Shown here: piece after piece, positions 11,635 through 24,000 of the stretch
Position numbering within the stretch: the first letter of the stretch is position 1
How the letters are laid out: each line of letters opens with the position of its first letter
Assembly: GCF_020382885.2 (NCBI RefSeq)
Contig: NC_058501.1
Span: forward strand, 18,968,001 to 19,032,000
Reading direction: 5' to 3'
Source of the DNA: Scatophagus argus
Taxonomy: Eukaryota > Chordata > Actinopteri > Scatophagidae
DNA: 64,000 bases
Translations under genes and position numbers: made by a program
The notes under the pieces: model-generated
Told to the model about the DNA's origin: nothing
The model's database searches: none
What the model saw: only the letters and a program-made list of their open reading frames with translations

Positions 11635-14600
11635 TCACATGATCAGGACCTGTTTAGCTGAAGTGAAAGGTTGCATGGCTGCCTCCAAAGCCTTGCTGTA
11701 GTCTTGAAGGCCCACTTTGGTGCAGGCAGGAGCCGTCAGCTTTCCCTGCTGGATGAGGCAGCACAGTTCATCCAGCATAGCTCTAAATGCTGTTCCATCT
11801 AAGGAGAAAGTCTCATTAAATTCATGTTAAAAGGCTTATTTGGGTCTATGAAATTCCAAGCTGACTCACCATTTGAGTGATCTTTCTTCCACTGTGTGAC
11901 CCAAAATCCTCGAACCTTCACGTCCTTGAAAATGAGGGCACTCTGGAGAGAACAATTTTATTTGAGTGTACTGAGAGAAAAGTGTCTGTGGAATTTAATG
12001 TTAAATCTGCTATGCCACAGGAGGTTTCTTCTCACCACTGGGACAGTAACTGGCTGTTTGGCCATCCCCCCATACGTCACCATAGATCCTCCAAACCTGG
12101 AAGACATGGGAATCATGGCATTTAATGACCAGGTTTGATCTTCAGTGTCAGATATTAGATCATGTCGGCACCTACTCACTGTAAATGACGGAGCAGTTCT
12201 GTTGCACTCTTGCCCCCAACTCCATTCAGTGCCAGTTTAGGCTTTGGACAGGTCTTTTTCAAAACAAGAATAACAATAATAATGATCATAACCTTAATAA
12301 TAATAATCAAACAAAACAAAACAGAATTATTGCGTGTGTCACCAGTTGCTTAAGCCACATGATCATTTCTTTTACATGATCTTCAGACACACAGACCTTG
12401 AACAGTTCCTTTATCTCAGGCCGCCTCAGTGTCTCTTCTCTGATCACATGAGTTGCTCCGATGGCCTTCAGCCTATCACTGAGTTGTGTGAACTCTGGCC
12501 TTTGTAAAGGAAGACACAATGAAGAAGTTCATTATTAGTCATAAATGCTACACAATGCACACAAAAAAACTAACTCTAACCTGAGCCAATGATTTGGACT
12601 GAAAAACTCCTCTCCTGAAAAGACTCAGTATACTCTGTAGGGATGAGGGCTTAAACGTCACCAGTCAATTATTTACCCATAATAGACATTTAAGAGTTAA
12701 TCTAATATGACAGAGTTCACCTGTCTCTGACGACATTGATAGTGTTTATTCCCTTTGCTGCAGCAATCTGTATCACAGCCTGCCCAACTCCGCTGTTGGC
12801 TGCATTTTGGATCACAGAATCACCTGAAAGAACAGCAGAGTGAGGGAAGTTGTCATATGAAGGCAAGAATACTGCACAGCATGTCATGTTTTTAGAGATG
12901 ATTTAAGCAGGAACGCTGCATCCTCAACTCTCAATTTCCGTTTTTATTTGGTCAGTATTTCAGTAAACAACCTGTTTCTTGATGAACGAGCAGCACTTAT
13001 GACTATGACTACATGTGTGAAAATTATGAGGGGCCGTCAGGGACATCATTCAGAATTACCATTCACACACGAATATAAAACACAACATATTCACACACTA
13101 TAGTAAAAACCTCACACACTTACAAGAGAAATGCTTTCACATACACTACTGAGATGTCATGCTCTCTCATACACACTACTAAAATGCTCTCATACACACT
13201 ACTAAAATGTTACGCTCTCACACACGCTACTAAAATGCTTTCAAACACACTACTGAAACGTTACGCTCTCACACACACTACTAAAATGCTCTTACACACA
13301 CTATTGAAACGCTCTCACACACACTACTAAAATTCTCTCATACACACAACTGAAACAAACTATTGAAACATTCTGACACACACTACTGAGATTTCAGTGT
13401 AAACGGAAGGCGTTTCAGTGTAACTGGAAGGCGGGTCAGAGGAGGAAGTGGAGTTTTCAAGTAGAGGGTGAAGTGGAGCGCACGTCAACTCAGGAGCTCT
13501 CTGGTGGCTGTCGCCCTGTTAAACAATATTTTGGCATCGGCGGAGACAATTCAAACATTGTCTAATGGAGCGGTTTCCAAAGTGGTGGGCGCGCCCCCTT
13601 GGGGTGGGGTGGGGTGGGGGGCACAGCGCCATTGCAGGGGGGCATGGAGCACGGGTGGAATGAATGAATGAATCAATAAATGACACTGCAAGCATAACAT
13701 GGACAAGTTTTTCACTGGGCTCTCACGTAAACGCAAAGTAGAGGATGAAGTATCTGCAAATGTGCTTCCAAACTAATTTCCTTCCAAGGCAAAGACTAGA
13801 AAATAGGACGACACATATCTTGTCTTTGGCTTCACCTGTGCGACGGTGGGTAATGAAGAGAGACCCCAGTGTGTTGTCTGTCTTAAAGTGCTAGCTTGTG
13901 ACAGCTTGAAGCCGAACAAGCTAAGACGACACTTGGACAAGCCAGTTGAGTTTTTCAGACAAAAACTGCTGTGCTCAATAGTCTCTCTTTACTAAAGCTG
14001 CATCCGTGCTGGCAAATGTTCAATTCGTCTCTGCCGGTGCCAAAATATTGTGTTTGTGTGTCTGTTAGGCCACCGGAGAGCTCCGGAGATGAGATGTGCG
14101 CTCCACTTCACACTCAACTTCCTCTTCTGAGCTGCCGTCCAGTTACACTGAAACGCCTTCTGTTTACACCAGTGTGTGTGTGTGAGCGCAACATTTCAAT
14201 AGTGTGTGTGAGAGCATTTCAATAGTTCGTGTGAGTGCATTTCAATAGTGTGTATGAGAGCATTTCAATAGTGTGTGTGAGAGCATTTCACTTGTAAGTG
14301 TGTGAGGGTTTTACTATAGTGTGTGAATATGTTGCGTTTTATATACCATACATGTGTGTGAATGGTAATTCTGAATAATGTCCCTGACGGCCCCTCATAG
14401 AAAATGACTACCTGGCTTGAGATCCTCAAAATCAGAGAGCATCCTCAAGGCAGTGCAGGGATTCACCCCCAGCGTGGCCGCACACAACAAGGGAATATCA
14501 TTCGGCAGTGAGATGACAACGTCCTCAGCCAGCACCGCCTCTGTCCTCCATGTCCCTGCTCACACAAAGGCATGAACACCGTAAGCTCTCATGTTAGAAT

Positions 14601-16083
14601 AGTAACGATTGTGACGGTGAATTCATCTAGTTCAAATTGTTATTTACCCAGACCAGCATCTTTTGGGATGACCCAGTCTCCTGTTTTGAGGGACTTCACC
14701 TGGCTGCCCACCTCTACAACCTGGGCCACACCCTCATTGCCCCCAACAGCTGGGAGGTCAGGCAGGATAGCATAAGTTCCTGAAAAAATACGTCACGTGA
14801 ACATCTTCATATCTTATGAAAATAAAAACTGTGTGCAGTTTCTTGTTCCTGTTGGCATTCTGGTGTGAAGTGGCACACCCAATACCTTGAATCATGTTGA
14901 TGTCAGATGGGTTGATTGGAGCTGCCAGCATTTTAACCAAGACATCCTTTGCACCTAAGGGAGGTAGACGCACATCCTCTAACCTAGCAACAAGAAACTT
15001 AGGTTATTATGTATATTAAATCATTATTTATACAAACTGATATCATTTTTGGTGATTTTAGCTTATCAGTCTGTATTACCATCGTGGTCCCTGAAGTTTT
15101 CACTGACAGCCTTATGGCATTATTAAACAACAATGTACTAACAGGTAAAACATAAAACAGAGCAGGAAGATTTTCAGTAGTGCTGAAACATTTAGCAGAT
15201 TCACTGATCAGTCAGTCTACAGAACGTTAATGACCAACAAGTTACTTCAAGTAAAAATAACTGCTAGCTTGTTCCAGCTTCTCAAAAGGGATGATTTGTT
15301 TCTTTAGTCTGCTTAACATAAGCCCTGCAAACCACTTCCTAATTCAGCAGTAAAGCTTAGGGATGCGCCTATGTGAAATCTTTAGGTGGGATGGTTAATG
15401 ATTTACATTTGTAAAACTACCCAATTAATCTTTAACTTTGAAGCCATTTTCCATGTATAACACATCCAATAAACCTAATATCGTTTTTGTATTTTCCAAA
15501 CGTCACTTTGGCTCATTGTTGTCTCTTGTGGCCATTGTGGGAGCAGCAACCACGACGAGCCACCTATGAAGTACCAGTGTGTGTTCTCGACCTCCGGCCT
15601 CAAGGGGCAGTAACGGGCAAAGTAATTGTTTGTCAAACCAAAATAGAACGAAGAAGACGCGGCACTAGAGAACTTAATTGGACAAGATACAAAAAGGTGA
15701 GATTAATGCTTTATGAATAGTGTTTTCAAAGAGCAATTTTCAGTTTTACAGGAAAAAGACTTAAGGCTAAATGGCTGGTTTGGCAAACGTGTGAGTGGTT
15801 AACCGCGCCACCCCGCTGAAGGAAAGCCTTTTTCCTGAGCCTTAGTATGGGACAATTTATTTAACGTTTATTTACAAGGGGGGTCTTACTGAACGACTTG
15901 AGAAGGGTCTCCGTGTTTTCTGTACAGAAGAGCCTGGCACGTCTGTGCTCGCAGTCCAGCTGAATGACTGAAGAGAGAAACGTTAGCATTACCTCTGTGC
16001 ATACATTTTAAAACAGCAGCGACGGAGCTCTTTATGCAGACTGTCCGCCTTCCTAAACAGACTGTGTGAAGTGGCAGCCACAT
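11635..16083 (-). CDS. mecr: Mitochondrial trans-2-enoyl-CoA/ACP reductase (MECR), 10 exons, 381 aa
   Basis: NADPH-dependent reductase of the last step of mitochondrial fatty acid synthesis, which supplies the octanoyl precursor of lipoic acid; it acts in the matrix. Exons from the start: 15890-16083, 14886-14983, 14648-14779, 14412-14555, 12721-12823, 12397-12499, 12180-12253, 12036-12096, 11870-11942, 11635-11798; 382 codons with stop (human 373 aa). The first ~50 residues are basic and hydroxylated with no acidic stretch, as in a mitochondrial presequence. After [11 protein letters not shown] come the MDR-fold motifs [32 protein letters not shown] (Tyr about 100 corresponds to the family's catalytic Tyr), [15 protein letters not shown] (cofactor-binding loop) and [12 protein letters not shown], ending SAKQVLIM. 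The start is the first in-frame ATG (MWLPLH); the open frame continues upstream without another ATG. Intron 4 hosts the foldback element. Confidence 0.96.
13131..13392. repeat. Minisatellite in the left arm of the foldback element
   Basis: About eleven degenerate units of roughly 20-25 bp built on CACACACTACTAAAATGCTCT. The right arm (about 14165-14290) carries the same motif inverted, with only about five units, so the arms have expanded or shrunk independently. Confidence 0.8.
13566..13975 (+). pseudogene. Captured 5' fragment of a BED-zinc-finger hAT-type transposase
   Basis: Begins AGCGGTTTCCAAAGTGG followed by GCGCGCCCCC, typical of hAT-type termini in vertebrates. From an ATG at 13699 it encodes [13 protein letters not shown], then after in-frame stops [32 protein letters not shown] and VEFFRQKL. 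This matches the N-terminal BED zinc finger (CxxC then H) of ZBED5-like genes derived from hAT transposases. Stops after VLPN and after TRK, a deletion at the second His region, and loss of the whole catalytic part make it a dead fragment. Confidence 0.7.
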
Positions 16084-16330
16084 CGCGACACAGGAATTAA
16101 CTTCGAAACATGAAAACAAATCCAACAGTCAATAATATTTGTCATTTGAAATGCTAGTTTTAACCACATTCGTCCTACTGTGCGGCCATATTTGATTTTA
16201 CCCCCGAGTTTGCGTCATTGAAGACACAAGGAGAGTGCAGCGCCCCTGGCGGATAAACACGGTAACTCGTTGCCGTTAGTTCGACCCATGTTATGGTGTG
16301 CTTAGGTTAGGTTTTAAGGCTACCACAGAG
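16084..16330 (-). promoter_or_regulatory. Upstream region of mecr
   Basis: Just upstream of the mecr start lies GCGGCCATATTTG (16181-16193), a YY1-like site on the mecr strand, and a TGCGTCATTG (about 16211) resembling a CRE/ATF half. The stretch is moderately CpG-containing compared with its AT-rich surroundings. Assigned by position and motif only. Confidence 0.35.
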
Positions 16331-17100
16331 AGAAAAGGGGAACTGTTCTATATTTCACTTCATGTTGGTGCAAGAATGTAAGAGACTGTGGTCTTCTCAC
16401 TGTTTCACATTGACTGTTTACATGTTTCTTTTCTGTGGTGTAATGGACGGTACAGTTTTTCAGTGCTTCTACCGAAGTTTCACGTCACTATCTAACTTAG
16501 TAATATAAGAATGAAATCAACCATAAATGTCACTATTGATGAATAACTTTTTTCTTCTTTTAATGTTACTTGATTCTACGTCCTGGGTGATTAAGTCTTG
16601 AAAATATTTAGAAGTATAGGAAAATATTTCCATACAACCATGAATATATATCTTCTTTCATCAAATCCAAACATGTAATTTATTACTATGTGTTTAAGGA
16701 GAAAAGCCACAAATGAACCCATTTGAGAATCTCTTTGGTATTTTTTGCTTTATGAAGTACTTTAACCATGAATCTTTTAGCCTGTCCAAATTGTTGACAG
16801 TTTTCTGTTGACTGACTAATAATTAAACAAAGGTTCCAGCTCTACATTTTTACTCTTTTTACACTTCTACATCTGTTTGACAGTCATCGTGCTAGATTAC
16901 ATTATCAATAAATATTTTTAATTCAAAACATACTTTAAAACTGTTTAACAGTTAAACTATGACTTGTTGTAGAATAAACTTAAATAAAACTCAACCACGA
17001 CATAAGAAACAGTTAAAATGAAGTCCAGCTGGACCAGCTAAACTATTAAAATGCTGGTTATCATTCTCAATTAAAGCCTACTTTATAAAAGGTTTACTGG
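16331..17100. other. AT-rich intergenic sequence
   Basis: Between the mecr upstream region and the likely distal end of the lin28a 3' UTR. No exon, RNA gene or repeat recognised. Confidence 0.4.
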
Positions 17101-18760
17101 TTGTAATGAATGGCTTTATTATGTTACAAAAACCATTTATTGAGACATTAGAAATAATTGTAAACTTAAGAGAAAACATGGTTTGCCAAGCATTACAAAG
17201 ATCGAAGTGGCTGGTCTCTTCTCCTTTGAGCTGTTCTGCATGGTTATAATATGCACATTTACTCATATTTAGTTGTCATGTAGGTTATTCACACTCTCAG
17301 AAAGGCAAACGAGACATTAATATTGACATATTTACTAGGAAATGGAGCAGATCTTTACATATAGAAACATAATCACAGTAATACAGTAGTACTTTGAAAA
17401 GCCTACATGCTGCTCATCATTGACAAACTAGCCATTAAATCAAGATAAGATATATCAAGATAGGTGTAGTTTTATGGCAGTCAACATTGATACATTCATC
17501 AGTAATAAATGCACATTTATTGGAAGTAGGTCTAGCCATTTGTCCGATATCACACAACATGACAAATGAAATGGCTGATGGTCACAAACAAGATGTACCA
17601 CATAAAGCAAACTGTGATACAGAATGCTCTGATGGTCTTCAAATGTTACCCTGAGCACATTGTTTAAAATGTCTTTGGATTTTCTAGGTTTGTCTAACCC
17701 ATCTAACAACCGACAATCATCACAATAACACATTACTGAGGGGTCAAACAGGTTTGTCACAGTCAGAATATCATTCATGGACTTCATTTTCCAAAAGACA
17801 TTTTGGAAACATCAGGAAGTACAACAGAATATTGCCAACAGTACAATACAAGACTTTTTAAACTGTTAGTTAACCTTCATCTAAATGGTCAATGTCAGAA
17901 TCCAATTAAGAGTTTGACAGATGAGTTAACTCGGTGGTTTCTGTGATTTTAAAGAAAGCTAATCAAAGAAACTGATAATAAAAGTCATCCATGTGTATCG
18001 CTTTTAAATGGAGAGAAAGTAAAATGTTCAAGTCAGAGGATACACTGCAATCATAAGTGGTAAATTCAACATAAAAAATACACAGAAAAGTAACACTTTT
18101 GTCTAGTCAGAGCATTTACTTGAACAATCTGTTCATCTGTTCGAGTGAAATGATCGAAACAGTCTTTGCTTCTGCAGCCGTGGAAAAGCCACAGCTTGCA
18201 AAACTTACATGAACACCTAACAGCGGAGAGTGAAACAATATTTGAGTAATAAGTCGTCAATGACACATTCTTTTTGTCTTAAGCATTGATAGTCTGAAAC
18301 ACCAAGTATCGGCCATGTGTTGAGATGAGACAACCTCAGATTATATACTACTAGCCCCAGTCCCTTTAACAATAATCTACTACATCCCCATCTACAACAA
18401 TTATAGAGGAAAAAATACAATAATAGTGGAACATTTTCTTCACATCATATCATGGCAAGCAATGTCAAAGAGAAGAAAAAGACACTGGCACACTGGGTAC
18501 ATGGAAAGCAAACAATGCATAAAGAGTCAGAAATCTTGTGAATCTTAATCTTAACTGTTTCACATTATCTGATGTTTTTTGGTCACAATCTTAGCGTTTT
18601 TCTTCTCAGTAAAAAGAGAAACTGTGGCACCAAGACATTCATAAAGCCAATTTTTACTTTGGATTCCTTGTCTTATGCCTCACATCATGCGGATGAGTAT
18701 TAAGTTTCTGCTTTGTCTTGAGTGAACACTCCTTGACTCCTTCCAATCAATCTGAAGTAT

Positions 18761-18768
18761 TCCCTGAG
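18761..18768 (-). promoter_or_regulatory. miR-125/lin-4-type site in the lin28a 3' UTR
   Basis: Reverse complement CTCAGGGA is a perfect 8-mer match to the miR-125 seed. Regulation of lin-28 by lin-4/miR-125 is well established in animals. Confidence 0.55.
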
Positions 18769-19831
18769 TTTTCAGATTGGCAATTCCTGAGATGAGCCTA
18801 AGAGTAGAGGTATTTTTTTTCCCAACCAGCAACTGACTGTATGTGGTACATGAAAATCTAAAAAATATAATATAGAATATGGAACACATATTTAAGAGAG
18901 ATTAAACTAAAGTTTTAAAAAAAATAATTAATGCATCTTACACATGATTAGTGCAGAGTAATATTGCATTGATTTTGGCATAGATAGATAGGAATAACAG
19001 TGGGACTCTCTTCAGAAAGGCTCACTGTGCACAAAAATAAAGAATTAAAAATCATAAAGGCATAGAAAATAAAACAAACTCACAGTTTACGTCAGTCCTC
19101 ATAATACTATGTACCTGTGCAGTATCTACTGTATATTGTTACTCTTGTGTTTCAATATATTATTGTTACACTATATTCATACTGCACTGAATTAATGTTA
19201 AGGACAATGACTGATTTATGAAGCACATATGTACAGAGTAATACAAGTACCTTGATGTTAAAAATGTTAACCCAAATATATTCTCAAGTCATAAGGAGTT
19301 TGAACGACATCTGGCAGTTTTCTGATGTATACCATTCATTGCTGAGAGGCTTCAACAGGAGCAGAAGGAGAAGCTGCAGCACTCTTGGATGAAAATAAAT
19401 AAGTAGTATGATTTCTTTTCTTTTTCTTTAAAAAAAAGGCTTTAGAATAATTTTACATATATATTAATTGGGTGTAAAAGTCTCGTCAGCTTCTCCTGTA
19501 AAACGGGAGTAAAATGCTGATTAGCTAGCTAGTTCTACATGCTCCTCCATGCAGGCTTGGTGTTCCTGAGCTATTAACCCTACTAAGGGTTATAGGGAGG
19601 TAATGTCTTAAATATCTACCTAGAAATGGATCACACTGGATATAAACAAAAACACCAGCCTTCCTACTGGCAACATCATGGCTGATTCTGCCTCATTTTA
19701 TTCAAGTATCAAGAGGAGAGCTAGCTGGACCCTCTCAGTAACTCAGTCCAGGTCAAGTATCTTATCAAAAATGATGATGTACATATATTGGGTTCAGCAT
19801 CACATTGGTTGGAATTCGGTCAAATCCATGT

Positions 19832-19838
19832 TGAGGTA
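19832..19838 (-). promoter_or_regulatory. let-7 7-mer site in the lin28a 3' UTR
   Basis: Reverse complement TACCTCA is a 7-mer-A1 let-7 match. Weaker 6-mer TACCTC matches are at 19597-19602 and 18807-18812. Confidence 0.5.
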
Positions 19839-20322
19839 ATTATAAAGGAGCAGTATTTCACACATCAGCCAAGAAAATGAGAATATACTGTGGATGGAAA
19901 GTTGACCAACATCATGCTTCCAGCTGCCAGAAAGGTTCAAGAGTAATTTAAGAGCGGGCTGAAAAATTGTGTTTTGCTGCCCTCTCTGGTTGACACTACA
20001 ACCACACCCAGTCTAAAAATCTGGTTTTCTTTGCCAAGTAATTGTGACACTTGAAACAGCTGTGATACAGCACTGAGCTGTGATACTATGCCACGTCGCA
20101 CACCCAAGTACAACAGACGACAGCTGGCCACATCCAACTGTGATGTTGAGTCTGACGTTCAAGACAAATGAAGCTCTGATCATGCCCAGCTTCAGTGATG
20201 TGTGTGCTGTGTAAAAACTGTAGTGCAAAAAAGGATTCACAATCTCCATGGCTGTGTTCTGAGAATATTTGGTCATCAGCAGTTAGAACGACAATTTTAG
20301 TAGCAGACCAAACACGCACCAA

Positions 20323-20330
20323 TGAGGTAG
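20323..20330 (-). promoter_or_regulatory. let-7 8-mer site in the lin28a 3' UTR
   Basis: Reverse complement CTACCTCA is the canonical full 8-mer let-7 target. LIN28 blocks let-7 maturation and let-7 represses lin28, so this fits the known double-negative loop. Confidence 0.6.
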
Positions 20331-20935
20331 ACTGTGCACTTTTAGAAAGCCAGTAAAACGCTGGATGAGAAATAATGAAATGACAAAAAAAAAAAAGTAA
20401 CTCTGACCAAAAGCTTGAAATGACTTCTGGTCTGACATTCATTTGGCCCCAGGATTACTGGATGGTCAACTGCAATATTGGTGGATGCCAATACATTGCC
20501 TATAGCTGTACCCTAAAACCCATCCCATGTGTTTTCACAAACCCTCCCGTTCCCCTTGCCATATGCAATCTAACATTCATTACAGAGGTACTAACTGTTG
20601 TGTCTCTGCCTTGCCGGATAGTGAGGTGTAACAGTCAGGAAGTAGACTAAATGGTAAGGCAGCAAAAGTGTAGCTCTATACTGAACTGAGTATTACGCAA
20701 AAAACAAAAGTATAATACCTACAGGAGAGGCACAGTATCACGTAAAATAAAAAAGACTTTCCAAGATAATCTGTTATATGGCAAGCTCACTTCAGTCTTA
20801 AATCCATCAGAAAACAGCAGTGATTCATTTAGAAAATGTCCTGAGTGCAATAATAGAGCAGTATTCCTGAGTGTTACACCAAATGAAAATAAACAAAAAA
20901 ACTTCAGCAACATTCTTATGCATTTTCTTTTAACC

Positions 20936-20943
20936 TGAGGTAG
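20936..20943 (-). promoter_or_regulatory. let-7 8-mer site close to the lin28a stop codon
   Basis: Second perfect CTACCTCA, on the lin28a strand, about 110 nt past the stop codon, within the stop-proximal part of the UTR where such sites tend to work best. Confidence 0.6.
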
Positions 20944-21053
20944 TTCCAAAAGCAGCTTCAAGGGTGGAAGGGGATCATATGTCCCATCTCTCCATCAAAG
21001 CAGTTTGATTGACCTCTGTGCTTCCCCGGCATTAGTGTTTCCCAATTTCCTGT

Positions 21054-24000
21054 TTAATCAGAGGTCTCAGGAGGCGGTGCTGAGCGGCTGTGCTCCCCCT
21101 CGTCTCCCTTCGAGGGGGACGGTTTTCCCTGAGAACCCGGTGAGGACTGTTGTGCTTTGATTGGGCAGTTGGCAACCATGTGGTCGATGCTCTGGCAGAA
21201 ATGGCACTTCTTGGGCTGGGGTGGTAGCTTGCACTCTTTGGCGTGGTGGTCCAGGCCTCCACAGTTGTAGCACCTACAAGGGCAGAGAGCTTTTAATCAG
21301 ATGTGATGTGTGCAGATATGACTCACTGATATGGCCTACTGATCAGCAAAAAGCAATATTATAGCTCATTTCCAGTCACGTCTCTGGCAAATTTAAGTCT
21401 TAATTAATGAAGGTTCATTTTAGCTATGTTTGGTCTCCACTTATTCCTGATGAGTGAATGTATAGTGAATAGTGAATGTACACAAAATGCAGAATGTGCA
21501 CACACTTCTTTTGGGGTTAAACACTATATTGCAACACTTTGCAGTAGAAAAACTTTTTCCTCGATATTATCAATCTATATTCATGCACTGACATTTTTTG
21601 TTGAAAACTGAACGTGACATTTTACTGAGGCAAAACACATACCGTACATAATAGGGACACATGCCCCACTACCAGTGGTCTGGCGATACACATGCTATGT
21701 CCAATTCAAAAGCATGAGCAATTATAATCCTAAAAATAAACCCAAACCCTATAAACCCATCACAAAACATGCACACATACCACAGCCACCATCAGTGACA
21801 AGCATGCAACCAAAATACCTTGCTCCTACATAACAAGTTTTTAAAATTCTTAAGAGCACATTTCCCTCATTGAAAACTTTTGAAGCCATTTCCTTTCATA
21901 ACTTTAAATGCTGAATGTGTGTTTTTCACTGAAATGTACATTGCCACATTGTAGTTGTGTGACTCAGATTCAAGAGTAACCCCTGAAGTTTTCCATCTTC
22001 AGCAGATGACATCAGCCTTGTAGTGTAAAACTCTGCAGCATGTACATATTTCTCCACATTGAAGGTAAAATTTCCAAATGATGGGGGGGGGGCTTTAAGT
22101 TTCATGCGTTTGCCACTAGGTGGCATAATTTCACATGGAATGACTTGAGATTGCATTTGGTCACAAATCTTGCAAGGGCATTTCAGGTCACACCACATTG
22201 CTCTTTGGAGGAGCATACCAGGTTTTTATCACTTCAAAACATGTTATACATCCAGTTTAAGAAATCTTCTCATTATCAGCCTTTGAACAATCAGGTTTAA
22301 CTTTTACAGTGTACTTCAGAATTGTAATTGAATGAAGTGGTGGAGCTCCTGTTTTTCTATGGAACTGGTATGGTTGCCATACTATCTCTGGGTATAGCGG
22401 ACAGCTTGTCCTATTTGTCACTGCCAAAAACTTCCCACTGCACTTTATTGTGTCAGAGTGAAACATCCCTTTCATTGGCATTGAACTTTAGAACCGAACA
22501 CCATTAGGGGTCAGAAGGAGACATCAGGGATGCCATCAGCTTCTATAGGATGGCCACGCGTGCAGGGGCATAAGACAGATGGGTGGTGGGCGTGGGGCGG
22601 TCAGCCTATGATACAGACCCCCTGCAACCATTGTAGCAGCAGATGAGGTTTGAACGGGACGGCTGCTGAGGGGTCATTGTGGCTTTGTGGCAGTGGCTGT
22701 TGGGGTGGTGTCAAGGTCTACACCGTCACGTCACAGAAGCTCCCTACATCAGCATCCATCAGGAGCCAAGTGGAGAGAAGGGGAAGTGGTCCCTTTGTCT
22801 AAAAAAGCTGCAGTAATGACCTCTGAACCCTGCCTCCCTCCTCAGTTCTCTAACCCCAATCCCATCCCAGCCCCCAGCCCCTTTGCATTTACTTATACAC
22901 TGTTGCTATGACAACAGTGACCTTTCACCCCCTTGTCCAGGCTGTTACATCTGTTATCAATTAAATGGACAGGAGCTTTTTTTTCCACCCTCAGTCATAT
23001 ATACACACACACACTCACATGAAGGTGGTCTACAAAGTGTGGACTGAAAAGCTGCTCACTTTGGTGGCAAAACATGAAACCCAGAACTAAGAAGTGGAAA
23101 GAAACTCCTCACTCTTGTGCCGACAACCTCTGACTGCTGGTTATAAATATGATCAATCAATCATACATGAGCCAGTGAAATACCATCCAGTGTTGCATAA
23201 TGAAATTCGCTAGAGGGGAGCAATATCTTATCAATGGATCAGTGAGGCCCAGGGAGAATTATTGAACCACAGCGGGCCTCCCAGGACTCTTTGAGGCGGT
23301 AATGATCTCTGTTCTCACACTGACTACTCTCTGGCTCTAATCACAACTGACAGGAGGGTGAAGCTGATACACCTCCAAACACGTGCTATATTGCAATTCA
23401 AAGAATTACCTAAAACAAAAAAAAAAAAATCAAAACTACCTTGACCCATTGTTTCCTTTTCATGAAACTCTTTAGACAAAACGTTTCATTTATAGTTTGG
23501 AGATTGATCATTTTTGTCTTATGTTTGTAACCCATGAAAAGAGCTCTCACTTTTCAAGGATCAAGTGCAGATCAAGCAAAAAATCATTTTTGCGGCAATG
23601 AGGAATTACATGCTTCATACTATACCGATCGCATAGAGTTGGTGACGTTTGAGAAGAGACAGTGCTAGAATAACAAACTAAATCTAGATTAATGTTGAGT
23701 GTCACAATTTTATCAAATTTTGACTTCTTTTGGTTTTGGAGTTACAAACCACACTGGAAGAAGAGATTCAGGAAGAAAGTCAGTGTGTGTGAATTCACCA
23801 GGGGCCAGCAGATTTAAACAGTTATTGATCCAGGTCACACGTCAAGCCTGCTGGTGTGACCCTGGAGGTGGGGGTTGGGGGTCGAGGAAGAGGAAAGAAA
23901 ACCGCGAGCAACTAAAACACCATTGTGTATCTGATCCCAACTGGACACAACCATGACTGTTTGTGGACTGCTGAGAAATAAAGCCTTAAAATACCCCTGA

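Larger units (their letters stand above)
13025..14399. mobile_element. Foldback-type element with long inverted arms and 6-bp target duplication
   Basis: Both ends read TATGAGGGGCCGTCAGGGAC inward, and the inverted similarity continues through most of the element: about 13025-13562 on the left against about 14010-14399 on the right. It is broken only by different numbers of minisatellite units. Flanks are GAAAAT at 13019-13024 and GAAAAT at 14400-14405, a perfect 6-bp duplication. The centre (13566-13975) holds a different sequence resembling the 5' end of a hAT-type element. No intact transposase is present, so the element is non-autonomous. The superfamily cannot be named from this copy alone. 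Confidence 0.8.
17115..21053 (-). other. Probable long 3' UTR of lin28a
   Basis: Continuous AT-rich sequence downstream of the lin28a stop with no coding exon. It holds a cluster of let-7 seed matches and one miR-125 match on the lin28a strand, as expected for this gene. Candidate polyadenylation signals (tttatt on +) are at 17516-17521, 17136-17141 and 17115-17120. The true end is uncertain, so the UTR is anywhere from about 2.3 to 3.9 kb. Confidence 0.55.

Noticed and set aside
13131..13392. Regularly spaced repeats resembling a CRISPR array
   Set aside because: Units are contiguous and degenerate without unique spacers, and the host is a vertebrate; this is a minisatellite in a transposon arm.
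16123..16125. Upstream start for mecr giving 14 extra residues
   Set aside because: The codon is TTG, not ATG; the first in-frame ATG is at 16081-16083 and gives a protein length close to the human one.
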